NCBI GenBank assembly: GCA_016868485.1
Contig: VGGT01000009.1
Location: forward strand, 1-18,169
Origin: Bacteroidota bacterium
Lineage (GTDB): Bacteria; Bacteroidota; Bacteroidia; UBA7662
Reading direction: 5' to 3'
DNA length: 18,169 nucleotides
The notes beneath the pieces were generated by a model. That model saw only the letters and a program-made list of their open reading frames with translations, did no database searches and was not told the origin of the DNA. Of this stretch, positions 1 to 8,735 are shown piece after piece. The stretch's first letter is position 1. Every line of letters begins with the position of its first letter. The translations under genes and the position numbers were made by a program.

Positions 1-3000
1 TGCCTAAGGCATTTGATGGGTCGACCCTTGCAAATATGGGGGCCAACCATTTAAGTGCGTTGGTTTTACCTTCCGATTCAGGATTGGTTTGGATTGACAG
101 CATAAGGCTTGAGTTCGTGGGTGCATCAATGGGCGTCGGAAAGAACGTAAAGTTGGTCTATTGTGTGCTCGCAGGTCCCTTGTCAGGATATTATGATCTG
201 TTCTTGGGTAATATATATTCGAACGGAGATGTTTTTGGTTGGACTGTTAGGAATGGTGACTACGGAGGAAACGACTGTCTTTCTCGAGAATCTTCCCATA
301 TCGATGGTCATGATTTGCTTCCGAGGATGAATATTGAGGATTCAGTTTTGTTCCATTCTGCTCTATTGCGCTCAGGGGATACAATTCCCCTACAGGTGGA
401 ATTCCTGACCATTCGAAACAGGAGGGCCGATTATGTTAGCCCCTCCTTGGCCCATTTTTATCTGATTGGGACACCATTCAATCCAAGAGGATATTCCTAT
501 CTACAAGGTGATACGCGAGATACTGTTATTCGTGGATGTTCACGGTTCTTAAGCTTGTGGATTGGCAAAGGGGGTGATAATCTCCGACTGGGGGTTAGAA
601 GTTTCGTTGATGGAATTTGGCTCCATGATACCACGGTCACATTCAATCTACTTCCTCCTTTTCTAAAGCTGAGTGGGTTGTATAAAGTGGCTAATAAAAC
701 TTATGATGGCAACAAAAATGCGCAGGTATCGGATATAACCGAACTTATAGGTATCGTGGATCTGCCTTCACCTTTCAACGATAGTTTTCCTCCGTTGGCA
801 TGTGAGGCTTCATTCATCAGTGCGTCTGTTGGTACGCGAAGACGAACCCATTTAACAAGTATACAGTATGACCCAACAATTGAAGAGGCTTTTACGCTGG
901 TTTTTGCGGGATATGGTTCAACAGCTGAAATTCATAGCGCGGTAGGATTGGGAAGTCAGGGCAGGGGAGATCATCTACTGGCCCATTCGGGCATTCTTCT
1001 AGATGGCGCCTTACCCATCATTCAGCTTCAATGGAGCAATCCACCTTCGCCTCGAGACATTACCTCCAGCATCATAAGGGCCGGTGACTCGCTGACCTGC
1101 GCAATCCAAGCGATCTACCAACGGGGGGTGAAAGCCGAATTTTTCGATCAGATCGGCGTCCAGATTCAAATTCAATTTTCATCGGCAGCGAATCGACTGT
1201 ACGGAAGCCCGTTATCCATGTTCACGCGCGGAGAGGCCGTTTTCCCACATTTTACGCTGAATCGATCGAGCCTGATTGTGCTCAGTGTTCAATGGCCTCA
1301 AAATCCGCCATTTCCAACGTCGAGCTTAACATCGGATACGCTAATTCTGTATCGGCCGCTTCTCACCGTAACTGGCACATTCAGAACCTGCGATAAAATG
1401 TACAATGGAAGTAAAGAGGCGGTTTTATGTCACAGCGACTCCATGAGATTTCATCCTTTACCCTATGGCAACGACTTCATCCGCTTGCTGTCTTCTAGGC
1501 CCTATTATATTTCCCCTGCGTCTGGTAAGTTAAGGAGGGCATATTTATCGGATACCTCCATGGTATTGGGCGATTCTGCCATACACTATGACCTTAGCCC
1601 TGTGCTGTTGTATGGGTATGGGAATATTGATCCACCTTTCACCCGAGGTGGAAACAGCACTGGGAGCCACCTTTTGTCGCAGTCGGGCGTATTTCTGGAA
1701 GGATCAACCGTGCAATTTAGCCTCCGGGTGAGTCAGCAACCCGTTTTTTTGCGGTTGCCGGTGCATCCCATGATTTTCAATCGTGCGGGCGACACATTTC
1801 AATTTGAGGTCAAACTCTTCACACAACGCGACCGAATTGCAGATTATTTGGGCCAACTTCCTGTGCGCTTTTCAGCGCTCTATCCTTCCGCATACCCTGT
1901 GCGATTGTATGGCGATACGGTAAAAAACCTGACACATTCTGTCGCGACTGCCGTGCACCTGGCATTCAACAGGCCAGGTACAGCTTTGATGGTGCGTGCT
2001 TTCTCACAAATTCCGGGTGGACAATCACTTTCTTGTACCAGCAGCACGCTCAATCTTGAAAAGGCAGTCTTAAATATTTCCGGATTTATCAGGGATGTTC
2101 CGAAGGTGTTTGATGGAACGACTCAGGTTATTGGGATGGATACCACAGGGTTGAGATATACGCGCTTGCCGGTCATTTCAGGAATTATGTCTTCAGACCA
2201 GATCTATTTGGGCAATCTTGTTTTGAATTACAGATCACCTTGCATTGGAACAAAGAAAAAACTATTCATTACTTCATTTTCTATTAGGGGACCGGATAGT
2301 ATGCATTACGAATTGGGGGTAGTCAATCCAATTTTAGTCGGAGAAATAGGTGCTTCGGGCAACAGCGGTGGACAAAGAAGTGGGGCTCATGTTCAATCTC
2401 AGTCAGGATATTTACTCGATGGGGGTTCTGCGATCCCATTCTCAATTGGATGGTTAAATTCTCCCGCTCCATGGGGAAATCGAGCGGGGGTTCCTATTTC
2501 GGGGGCCCGATCCGGTAAACCTGGTGTCGGGGTATTCAATCACCGTTACCGCCTTTTAGAACATCTTTCGGATTCACTCATTTTGGTGGGGGTAGCTGCT
2601 GGTCACCCAAAGAACCCAATCGCATTCGGTAGTCTGCGAATCCCGTTGAATAGGGGATCTGCACGACTAGATTCCATTTCCCTCAATAGAGGTGGACAAG
2701 GTTTTCGGCTGCTGGTGGGTTTGCGGCTTGGACTGGATAGCTTCTCAGCGTCAAGTGATACCTTCAATTTAGAAAAGCCTATTGCACATCTGCTGGGAGA
2801 TTTTCAGATGACCACGAAAAAATATGATGGAAATACCTTGGGTGCTATTTTTTCCCAATCTTGGTTTGTGAGGCCCTTACCCGTCGGTGGAGATAGTCTT
2901 GTCATTCAACCGATCGAAGCGCGTTTTCGATCGCCCTCGGTTGGTGACCGAAAAAAGGCAGTGTTGTGGAGTTACCAAATTGCAGGTAATGCTTCAGCCG

Positions 3001-6000
3001 AGTATGAATATAGCTATAGAATTAACGGTACAGGAGTTGTTACTGAGGGAAAGTTGGGTGGATCCGACAGTTCAATGGGCTATTGTCCCACGATTTGTCG
3101 ACACTTGGATTGGTCGCCCATCGATTCAGGAAGAATAGTCTGTTTGGGAATGCCATCTGCACAACAGCGGGCTGGTGAGATGTTTCGGTTTAAGGCTGAG
3201 CTTCAGACCAATAGAGGAAAGTGGGCTGAACATATTGATACCGTTAGTTTGAATGTTCAAATGACCCAAGGCCCTTCTGGTTGGCAGGGTTATGAACTTC
3301 CCCACGCTGCATTACTAATCAGAGGGCAGTACTCATCGGGTTTTTGGTCGGTGAGTCGATCCGGTTCATATCGATTGCAGTTGGATCCTGGTACGGATCA
3401 AAGATGGAGGGCGATTGAATCTTCTTTTTCTGTTCAAAAACCACTATCAGTGATTTCTGGCATCTTTAATGGGCAAGACAGAGTCTGGAATGGCAACAAA
3501 TCCGTAGTAGTCACGGATTTCTCATCGCTACAAGCCAGTAGATTGACTTTCACCCAAGATGAATTGACCATTCAATCGGTTACCGCTGAATTTCTATCGT
3601 CGGCAACTGGCCTAAACAAACGAATAAGACCAACAGCTTTGGTGCTCGGGGGAAGAGACGCTGTGCATTATGACGTGGTGGCGGGAAGCTCGGTTCAGGG
3701 TCGTGCCCATATATTCTCACCCTCGGCATTGGGTGGGCAGTCAACGACTACGATTGGATTTGCTCAAAAAGTAGGTAGTTTTTTGGGTGACTCAAGCATT
3801 GGGGTGATGTTTTTGTCGACTCGGTCGTCGAACTATTCCTCCCTGCCTTGCGGCGACGAAATCCCAGATTTAGAGATATCGGTAATCAACGCTAACCAAA
3901 GGGTGATCAAGGACTGGGGAAATGATATTCGGGTGCTTCCTGATTTTTATGGAAATCAATACCGGGGTGATATTGGTTATTTTATGGAAGCCGGAAGAAC
4001 TCGGATTTTGAACTTAAGACCCGAGACTGCCGTATTAATTTCTTTGGGCTTAAGCTCGGGGAGTTTAACAACCCAGATAAACGCACCGAGCCTCCAGATT
4101 TTGCCCTGTGTGACGGGACACACATCGTCTTCTCACCGCAGTGCCCTACTATCTGGTGTTGATCTGAACGGCCAAAGAAGTGTGTCTATTGGGATTTCTG
4201 GAAGTTTCAGTGTCAAAAACAAGTTGTATGACGGGAGCAGGAACGCCCAAATTTCTGCTTTTAACCTGCAGATCATCGGTCAAAGTCCGGGCGATCAGGT
4301 CTTTTTGGATTTTGTTCGGGCAAACTTTCGCTCCAAGTATCCTGGCGACCAAAAACAGGTCGTTTTGGATACTGCATTGCGCTTAATTGGTCGTGATGCG
4401 TCTAAATATCGGCTCGCGTTTTTCGGTGCGCCAACAACCACAGCTTCAATTATTTCGCAAAACCGAAGAGGGTTTTGGGGCCAGGGGTCAGACCTCGACA
4501 CCAACGGGTTTCTGTTTTTTTCGGGCGATACGGCAGTGGTTGCCCAGGGTAGTTTCACGGCCTCGGGTAAAGAATTCAATGGGCAAGTCGCCTACTCGGG
4601 TCAAATAAATATGGCTGATATTACCTTAACCGGAATTCGGCCAGGACACCAGCTCGCTTTAGGATCCCTAACAGCTCGATTTTTGTCGGCCTACCCTGGC
4701 GACAAAAAGAACATGCAAGTCGAACAAATTCAATTTCAGGGTAGCCATTCTTCTCGTTACCGCCTTGATCGAAGTCGACTTCCTGCAGGTCTTGGACCTA
4801 TTTTCGCGCCTACCTACGCATCTGGACCTGGCGCAAGATCGGGATTTAAGGCCACGGACACCTTATTTATATCCGATGGAAGCGTTGTGACGCCACATCA
4901 ACTCGTGATCGATGAGATCAGAGGCATAACCTCGGCATCCAGCCAATTGGATGTATCGTATAGGTTTACCGACGCACTCAATCGATCAGTTCCGTGGGGT
5001 CCTGATTGCGTGCGCCTGAATTTCTATTCCGAACTTGACTCAGCGCTGTGGATGCCAAGGGAATTTCGTGCGCATACATACAGAGGTGGTGGGTTGTTTA
5101 GCGATGTACAGGTGCCCGTTTCTCCGGGTTCAAACAAACTGCTCATCTCATCGTGTGACACTACAGGCCCAAGAATCGATTCTCAGTCCTTGTCTTGGCA
5201 GAATCAGTATCCCGGGTTAAACAAGCCTATTGGGGTGGGGGCCTATTCGCGTGGTATTTATTCACAAGGCCTTGATGGGGGGTTGGCGGATGTTTGGGTA
5301 GGTGGATGGCCCAATCAAGCACGAACCTGGTTTGAGCCGCTGAACTGGAGCCGTCGAGAGGTGCCCTCTGATACTGCTCAGATATGGGTGCCAAGACGTA
5401 GGGATCAGCCAATAATTCAGCAACCTATGAACATTGGTATGAACAGTGTCCAAATTAGTCAACCGGGTACAATGCGCATCTTGGACGGTGGTTCTTGTAC
5501 ATTGGGGGCGACTTCGTTTGATGGTATTTTTCCAGGAAGTATCGGTCTTCTCGTCAATGACGGTGGGGTGATCTCGACTGAGGGCTCAGGTTTTCTAAAT
5601 ATCGGCTCCGGGGGGCATTATGTGAATATGGGATCATCCCAACCCAACTTGCGAATTGAAAAACACTTAACAGGAACACGTGGTTGGAGGTTGATCAGTG
5701 CGCCGGTACGATCTTCCTTTCGAGACTTCTTGGACAGCGTGGTGATCCAAGGCGTTTCGGGGTCTGAATTCCCCAATTGGCAGCCCAATGTGCTCCATTT
5801 TTTGGAATCGGATACCGGTACCCACCTTCAATCATGGAGGACTATTCAAACGCCGTTCGACTCAATAGTTAGCGGTCGGGGACAGGCTGTATATGTATTC
5901 GATGGGGCTCTGTTTCCAAATGGAATACAAGGAAATTATCGTGATTCACTGCCCAAAACCCTGTTAATTAATGGTGTTGAGCCACATTTAAACCAGGAAA

Positions 6001-7265
6001 CATGGTTCAACTTCGCGCCAGAACTGACATTCACGCCTAGATCAATCCATGCCAATAATCAGGTAACCCCAGATTCCATATATACCGATATGATGGAATC
6101 AGATGCGGGTTGGAATTTACTCGGAAACCCGACAGCCAGCCCGCTTTATTGGGCCCCCAATTCTAATTTGTGGCAGCGAACGCGTGTTGATGAAACAATT
6201 TATTCTTGGGATCCCTCTATGAACGACCATGTTGGGGGTTATCGCTATTGGAATGGACAAACCGGAAATTACAAGGATACGGCTGGAGGTGTTGCCATCA
6301 TTCGTCCCTTTCAAGCCTTCTGGATACATGCGAATGCACCGAATCCGATATTGAAATTTCGAGGCGATTCCAAATTGTTGAATCAGGTCGGTGCAGTTGT
6401 TAGAAGATCTTCTCCCTTTCAAATCAACCTGACATACTCCATAGATGGTATGTCCACTCAAGGGTATGTCTCATTCGGTGATGGAGGAAAATTGGGTCGC
6501 GATGAATCCGATGCCTATTTTTTACCCCCGCAAGCTGATGATTGGGTATCTTTATACACGCTATCTGCACAAGGTTCATATTGGCCCTTGTCGATCAACT
6601 CTTTGCCAATCACCCCAACTCCTTATCGAAGTATTCCATTATTTGTTCAGGCAGGCAGGTCAGGTACGCCCATTACAGGTAAGATTGGCCATATCGGCTG
6701 GCAATTCTCAGAAGGGTGGCCCAATCATTGGTATCCAGTGCTGATGGATCACACCCATAGAAGGGCAGTTCCGATGCGCAGACAGACAGAATACAAAATA
6801 GAGGCTGCGAATGCTAAGGATTGGGAAAAAACACTGCTCAAAGATCAGCATTCGGCTCTTTTTAATTTGAAGCTACCCGGAGCAGGTCAACATCAATCGA
6901 GTCTGCGCACAAGTAAAGGCAGGCCAAATCTCAGTACACGTTGGCCTTATAGCATCGTGATCATGGAATCTGAACAGGAGCCGGAGTATTTCTACAGACC
7001 TGATGTCCCTGAGCTTTACCCGCCCTTCCCCAATCCGGCCCGTTCCTATGTTTGGTTTCGTTATTTCTTACCTGAATCGACAGAATTACGAATTGAGGTT
7101 TGCGATTTGAGCGGCAGATTGATTTGGGAGAGCTCTGTTCCTTCGAGCGCAGCAGGAATGGGACAAATGCGCTTTGAAGCTCATGGGCTTTCGTCGGGGG
7201 TCTATCTGGTTAAACTAATCACCCAGAATCATTCTGCTGTTCAGCGCTTTGTATTGTGCGCGTAA
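1..7265 (+). CDS. Giant YDG/MBG-repeat surface protein with T9SS type A sorting domain (5' partial)
   Basis: The reading frame is open from the first full codon at base 3 through the TAA at 7263-7265, giving about 2,420 visible residues with no start. The ATG at 36 is internal, because the eleven codons before it already encode a PKAFDG repeat motif. Eight YDG-type repeats (about 80 residues each, opening K-x-Y/F/W-D/N-G and carrying a later G-x-x-K/R-K-x stretch and a Y-x-L/V end) occupy roughly 3-4806. Most are separated by a linker with an SGxxLDG-like motif and a second beta-rich segment. A W-V-G-G-W...NW...VP module lies at about 5289-5393, then GWRLISAPV (about 5682), GWNLLGNP (about 6108) and FQAFWIHA (about 6312), all common in Bacteroidota T9SS cargo. 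The C-terminus is a T9SS type A sorting domain. Such proteins are exported by Sec, cross the outer membrane by T9SS, and are anchored or released; adhesion is a likely role but is inferred. No catalytic domain was recognised. Confidence 0.9.
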   Translation, partial: PKAFDGSTLANMGANHLSALVLPSDSGLVWIDSIRLEFVGASMGVGKNVKLVYCVLAGPLSGYYDLFLGNIYSNGDVFGWTVRNGDYGGNDCLSRESSHIDGHDLLPRMNIEDSVLFHSALLRSGDTIPLQVEFLTIRNRRADYVSPSLAHFYLIGTPFNPRGYSYLQGDTRDTVIRGCSRFLSLWIGKGGDNLRLGVRSFVDGIWLHDTTVTFNLLPPFLKLSGLYKVANKTYDGNKNAQVSDITELIGIVDLPSPFNDSFPPLACEASFISASVGTRRRTHLTSIQYDPTIEEAFTLVFAGYGSTAEIHSAVGLGSQGRGDHLLAHSGILLDGALPIIQLQWSNPPSPRDITSSIIRAGDSLTCAIQAIYQRGVKAEFFDQIGVQIQIQFSSAANRLYGSPLSMFTRGEAVFPHFTLNRSSLIVLSVQWPQNPPFPTSSLTSDTLILYRPLLTVTGTFRTCDKMYNGSKEAVLCHSDSMRFHPLPYGNDFIRLLSSRPYYISPASGKLRRAYLSDTSMVLGDSAIHYDLSPVLLYGYGNIDPPFTRGGNSTGSHLLSQSGVFLEGSTVQFSLRVSQQPVFLRLPVHPMIFNRAGDTFQFEVKLFTQRDRIADYLGQLPVRFSALYPSAYPVRLYGDTVKNLTHSVATAVHLAFNRPGTALMVRAFSQIPGGQSLSCTSSTLNLEKAVLNISGFIRDVPKVFDGTTQVIGMDTTGLRYTRLPVISGIMSSDQIYLGNLVLNYRSPCIGTKKKLFITSFSIRGPDSMHYELGVVNPILVGEIGASGNSGGQRSGAHVQSQSGYLLDGGSAIPFSIGWLNSPAPWGNRAGVPISGARSGKPGVGVFNHRYRLLEHLSDSLILVGVAAGHPKNPIAFGSLRIPLNRGSARLDSISLNRGGQGFRLLVGLRLGLDSFSASSDTFNLEKPIAHLLGDFQMTTKKYDGNTLGAIFSQSWFVRPLPVGGDSLVIQPIEARFRSPSVGDRKKAVLWSYQIAGNASAEYEYSYRINGTGVVTEGKLGGSDSSMGYCPTICRHLDWSPIDSGRIVCLGMPSAQQRAGEMFRFKAELQTNRGKWAEHIDTVSLNVQMTQGPSGWQGYELPHAALLIRGQYSSGFWSVSRSGSYRLQLDPGTDQRWRAIESSFSVQKPLSVISGIFNGQDRVWNGNKSVVVTDFSSLQASRLTFTQDELTIQSVTAEFLSSATGLNKRIRPTALVLGGRDAVHYDVVAGSSVQGRAHIFSPSALGGQSTTTIGFAQKVGSFLGDSSIGVMFLSTRSSNYSSLPCGDEIPDLEISVINANQRVIKDWGNDIRVLPDFYGNQYRGDIGYFMEAGRTRILNLRPETAVLISLGLSSGSLTTQINAPSLQILPCVTGHTSSSHRSALLSGVDLNGQRSVSIGISGSFSVKNKLYDGSRNAQISAFNLQIIGQSPGDQVFLDFVRANFRSKYPGDQKQVVLDTALRLIGRDASKYRLAFFGAPTTTASIISQNRRGFWGQGSDLDTNGFLFFSGDTAVVAQGSFTASGKEFNGQVAYSGQINMADITLTGIRPGHQLALGSLTARFLSAYPGDKKNMQVEQIQFQGSHSSRYRLDRSRLPAGLGPIFAPTYASGPGARSGFKATDTLFISDGSVVTPHQLVIDEIRGITSASSQLDVSYRFTDALNRSVPWGPDCVRLNFYSELDSALWMPREFRAHTYRGGGLFSDVQVPVSPGSNKLLISSCDTTGPRIDSQSLSWQNQYPGLNKPIGVGAYSRGIYSQGLDGGLADVWVGGWPNQARTWFEPLNWSRREVPSDTAQIWVPRRRDQPIIQQPMNIGMNSVQISQPGTMRILDGGSCTLGATSFDGIFPGSIGLLVNDGGVISTEGSGFLNIGSGGHYVNMGSSQPNLRIEKHLTGTRGWRLISAPVRSSFRDFLDSVVIQGVSGSEFPNWQPNVLHFLESDTGTHLQSWRTIQTPFDSIVSGRGQAVYVFDGALFPNGIQGNYRDSLPKTLLINGVEPHLNQETWFNFAPELTFTPRSIHANNQVTPDSIYTDMMESDAGWNLLGNPTASPLYWAPNSNLWQRTRVDETIYSWDPSMNDHVGGYRYWNGQTGNYKDTAGGVAIIRPFQAFWIHANAPNPILKFRGDSKLLNQVGAVVRRSSPFQINLTYSIDGMSTQGYVSFGDGGKLGRDESDAYFLPPQADDWVSLYTLSAQGSYWPLSINSLPITPTPYRSIPLFVQAGRSGTPITGKIGHIGWQFSEGWPNHWYPVLMDHTHRRAVPMRRQTEYKIEAANAKDWEKTLLKDQHSALFNLKLPGAGQHQSSLRTSKGRPNLSTRWPYSIVIMESEQEPEYFYRPDVPELYPPFPNPARSYVWFRYFLPESTELRIEVCDLSGRLIWESSVPSSAAGMGQMRFEAHGLSSGVYLVKLITQNHSAVQRFVLCA
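3..4806 (+). repeat. Eight YDG (MBG-like) protein repeats encoded in the giant T9SS gene
   Basis: The aromatic codon of the [YFW]-[DN]-G motif sits at 12, 702, 1401, 2109, 2823, 3486, 4227 and 4575. The motifs read KAFDG, KTYDG, KMYNG, KVFDG, KKYDG, RVWNG, KLYDG and KEFNG. The steps between them are 690, 699, 708, 714, 663, 741 and 348 bp. Within each copy a second landmark recurs about 40-50 residues later, such as VGTRRR, SGKLRR, IGTKKK, VGDRKK, PGDQKQ or PGDKKN, and the domain ends near Y-x-L/V. Copies have diverged strongly at DNA level, so this is an old duplication and not a recent slippage array. YDG/MBG domains are known from bacterial surface adhesins; the assignment here is by motif only. 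Confidence 0.85.
5289..5393 (+). other. W-G...NW...P...VP module within the giant protein
   Basis: The translation runs DVWVGGWPNQARTWFEPLNW and then a VPSDTAQIWVP stretch. This W-x-G...W...NW...P...V-x-I/V-P pattern is a familiar module in Bacteroidota T9SS cargo, where it starts a beta-solenoid-like section after the repeat region. It marks the boundary between the YDG array and the C-terminal third of the protein. Its function is not known to me. Confidence 0.55.
7005..7262 (+). other. T9SS type A C-terminal sorting domain (Por_Secre_tail type)
   Basis: The last 86 or so residues contain ELYPPFPNPARS, then a beta-rich stretch ending EVCDLSGRLIWESS, then GLSSGVYLVKL and a terminal QRFVLCA. 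This is the canonical order of the type A sorting signal: (Y/F)PNPA, a (Y/C)DLSGR-like strand, (L/M)xSGVYxVK and a terminal K/RxVxx strand. The family is known to direct Sec-exported proteins through the type IX secretion system of Bacteroidota, with cleavage of the domain during surface attachment or release. The final residues are slightly unusual in ending in Cys-Ala. Confidence 0.93.
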
Positions 7266-7282
7266 CCAATAATTGTTCATTT

Positions 7283-7804
7283 ATGTCTTATTCATGTGCT
7301 TCCTTCTTGGTCTTTTTGTTGTTCAACTTTCATGTTTCATGGGGTTTGTGCCAGTCGGGTAGTCGTCAGTTTATCGTAGATGTTGTGAGTGTAGGGTCTG
7401 AATTGATTGCAGATGCCCACCTATTGACCATCCGAAACCTCACTGTTAGTACGGTTGGTTTAAGTGGAACAGAGCTCAGCATTGATCCTGTGGGTAGCTC
7501 GGATGCTGGATTGATGAAAATCAGCAGTACGTCAAACAGAGTCGTTCGAATTTCATTTATCCCTAACGAGATCATATATTCTGATCAAAATGACAGCGGC
7601 AAAGTAGAAGTAGAATACAAAGTGAGTGGTTGTTCGATCGAAAATCAAAGCGCCTCCGTCCTCTTTGAAACACCAAATTCAACTGTTACACTCCACGAGA
7701 CAAGCGGTTCTTATTTTCTCTGGATAGGCGGAAACTTCAATTTGAATAATGCCCGATCCGGACGGTATAAATCCCAGTTTATTCTAACCATTGACGAGTT
7801 GTGA
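7283..7804 (+). CDS. Small secreted protein, DUF4402-like
   Basis: A 173-residue product if translation starts at the ATG at 7283. A GTG at 7256 would overlap the preceding gene by 10 bp, but it adds nine residues in front of a good signal peptide, so the ATG is preferred. The N-terminus is hydrophobic (SFLVFLLFNFHVSWG after MSYSCA) and probably cleaved after a Cys-Gln or nearby. The rest is beta-strand-like with no enzyme motif. The C-terminal FLWIGGNFNLNNARSGRYKS followed by QFILTIDEL resembles the DUF4402 signature (a GG-x-L strand, then G-x-Y-x-G/S-x-F-x-V-T-V). It begins only 18 bp after the giant T9SS gene ends, so co-transcription is likely. It may be a small extracellular or fimbrial-type subunit; function is unknown. 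Confidence 0.75.
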   Translation: MSYSCASFLVFLLFNFHVSWGLCQSGSRQFIVDVVSVGSELIADAHLLTIRNLTVSTVGLSGTELSIDPVGSSDAGLMKISSTSNRVVRISFIPNEIIYSDQNDSGKVEVEYKVSGCSIENQSASVLFETPNSTVTLHETSGSYFLWIGGNFNLNNARSGRYKSQFILTIDEL

Positions 7805-7810
7805 AGATGC

Positions 7811-7847
7811 GGTTCTCCCAAATGGTATGGGTTCTCCCAAATGGTAT
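7811..7847. repeat. 19-bp tandem direct repeat, two copies
   Basis: GGTTCTCCCAAATGGTAT occurs at 7811-7828 and again, identically, at 7830-7847, with one G between them. A degraded third copy may follow at 7850-7867 (GGAGCTTCCAAACCCTAG, 11 of 18 matching). The repeat lies between the two DUF4402-like genes, starting 7 bp after the first stop. The 10-base core GTTCTCCCAA appears a third time at 8601-8610, on the far side of the second gene. It may be a slippage duplication or a regulatory or RNA element. Confidence 0.85.
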
Positions 7848-7887
7848 TCGGAGCTTCCAAACCCTAGTTGAAGTCTAACCTTCTTTC

Positions 7888-8535
7888 ATGAATTCATATA
7901 TCAATATAAAACATAACAAATTGATATCAATGCTTGCATTCCTGTTGGTTATGCTCCGCGCTGAAATAATTTATGCCCAAGGTCGAATCAACTTTGGGCA
8001 ATTTCAACCCGATAGCAGCATTCAAGTACGTAAACTCGGGCCTCAGGAATTGAATTTTAACACCCGAAATCGAGTTATCCTTCAGGAATCATTTGGTCAT
8101 GTGCGCATTGGCTTAGATGATCCGGAGTTGGTGGTCTATGAAATTGAAGCACCGAAACAGATGGATATTCTCATCAGCTACGAGTGGACGCCACTCAGGA
8201 GAATAGGATCTCCTGCGCCCTACAATAATCTCACGCCTTCATTATTGTTGAATATTAGGGCTGCGTATTCAAATCGTGGAGCGACTTCCCTCGCACAGGC
8301 GCTCAGTCAGGTTGTGGAACTACCCCCACATGCTTCCAGCGTAGTGCTTCCTGTTCTTCGCAGTCATGTGAGCAGCCCACCTGGTCTACCACCTGCTCCT
8401 TCTTCTGAATCTATTGCGGCTGATCGTGCTAAATTGTATTTTTTTGTGTTTGGCGAAATTCTGCCTTGGATGGGGCGGATATCCGCGGGCCGATACACGG
8501 GGCAGGTCTATGTTTCTTTTGGATACCCTGGTTGA
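7888..8535 (+). CDS. Secreted DUF4402-like protein
   Basis: A 215-residue product with an N-terminal signal peptide: a basic start (INIKHNKL), a hydrophobic core (ISMLAFLLVMLRAEII) and a likely signal peptidase I site after YAQ near residue 31. The body is beta-rich, with a proline-rich loop near residues 165-173 (SSPPGLPPAP). The C-terminal stretch FGEILPWMGRISAGRYTGQV ending VYVSFGYPG fits the DUF4402-type ending (G-x-x-x...G-x-Y-x-G-x-V-x-V-x-x-x-Y). LNFNTRNRVIL near residues 51-61 and the EAPKQMDILISYEW strand also match the general layout of that family. It shares fold-level features, but little sequence identity, with the 7283-7804 product. The gap to that gene is 83 bp and contains the 19-bp repeats. 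It is probably part of the same secreted module; no function can be assigned. Confidence 0.75.
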   Translation: MNSYINIKHNKLISMLAFLLVMLRAEIIYAQGRINFGQFQPDSSIQVRKLGPQELNFNTRNRVILQESFGHVRIGLDDPELVVYEIEAPKQMDILISYEWTPLRRIGSPAPYNNLTPSLLLNIRAAYSNRGATSLAQALSQVVELPPHASSVVLPVLRSHVSSPPGLPPAPSSESIAADRAKLYFFVFGEILPWMGRISAGRYTGQVYVSFGYPG

Positions 8536-8735
8536 TTAGAATATTCAACTTTTTTGCTCATTTTGAGTCGCTGTAGATTAAGTCGATCAGTACATCAATC
8601 GTTCTCCCAAGTCAATCAGGCAGACCTTTATCCAATTGTTGAGCCTCAGCCTTTCGACCTAATCCGACCAAGGGGAGCATTTCGAAAAGCAGAGAATGAA
8701 CATTTTCTTTCGATGAAACAGCTAACCTCCAAAAC
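8536..8735. other. 200-bp intergenic region, no convincing gene
   Basis: The open frame here (8554-8739) has no family-like features, is basic and rich in Arg and Ser, and overlaps the next start, so I do not call it a gene. The stretch holds a copy of the GTTCTCCCAA core (8601-8610) and an imperfect 11-base direct repeat (AAGTCGATCAG at 8580-8590, AAGTCAATCAG at 8609-8619). No clear hairpin terminator or TAnnTTTG promoter box was found, although a promoter for the ABM gene is expected here. Confidence 0.5.
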
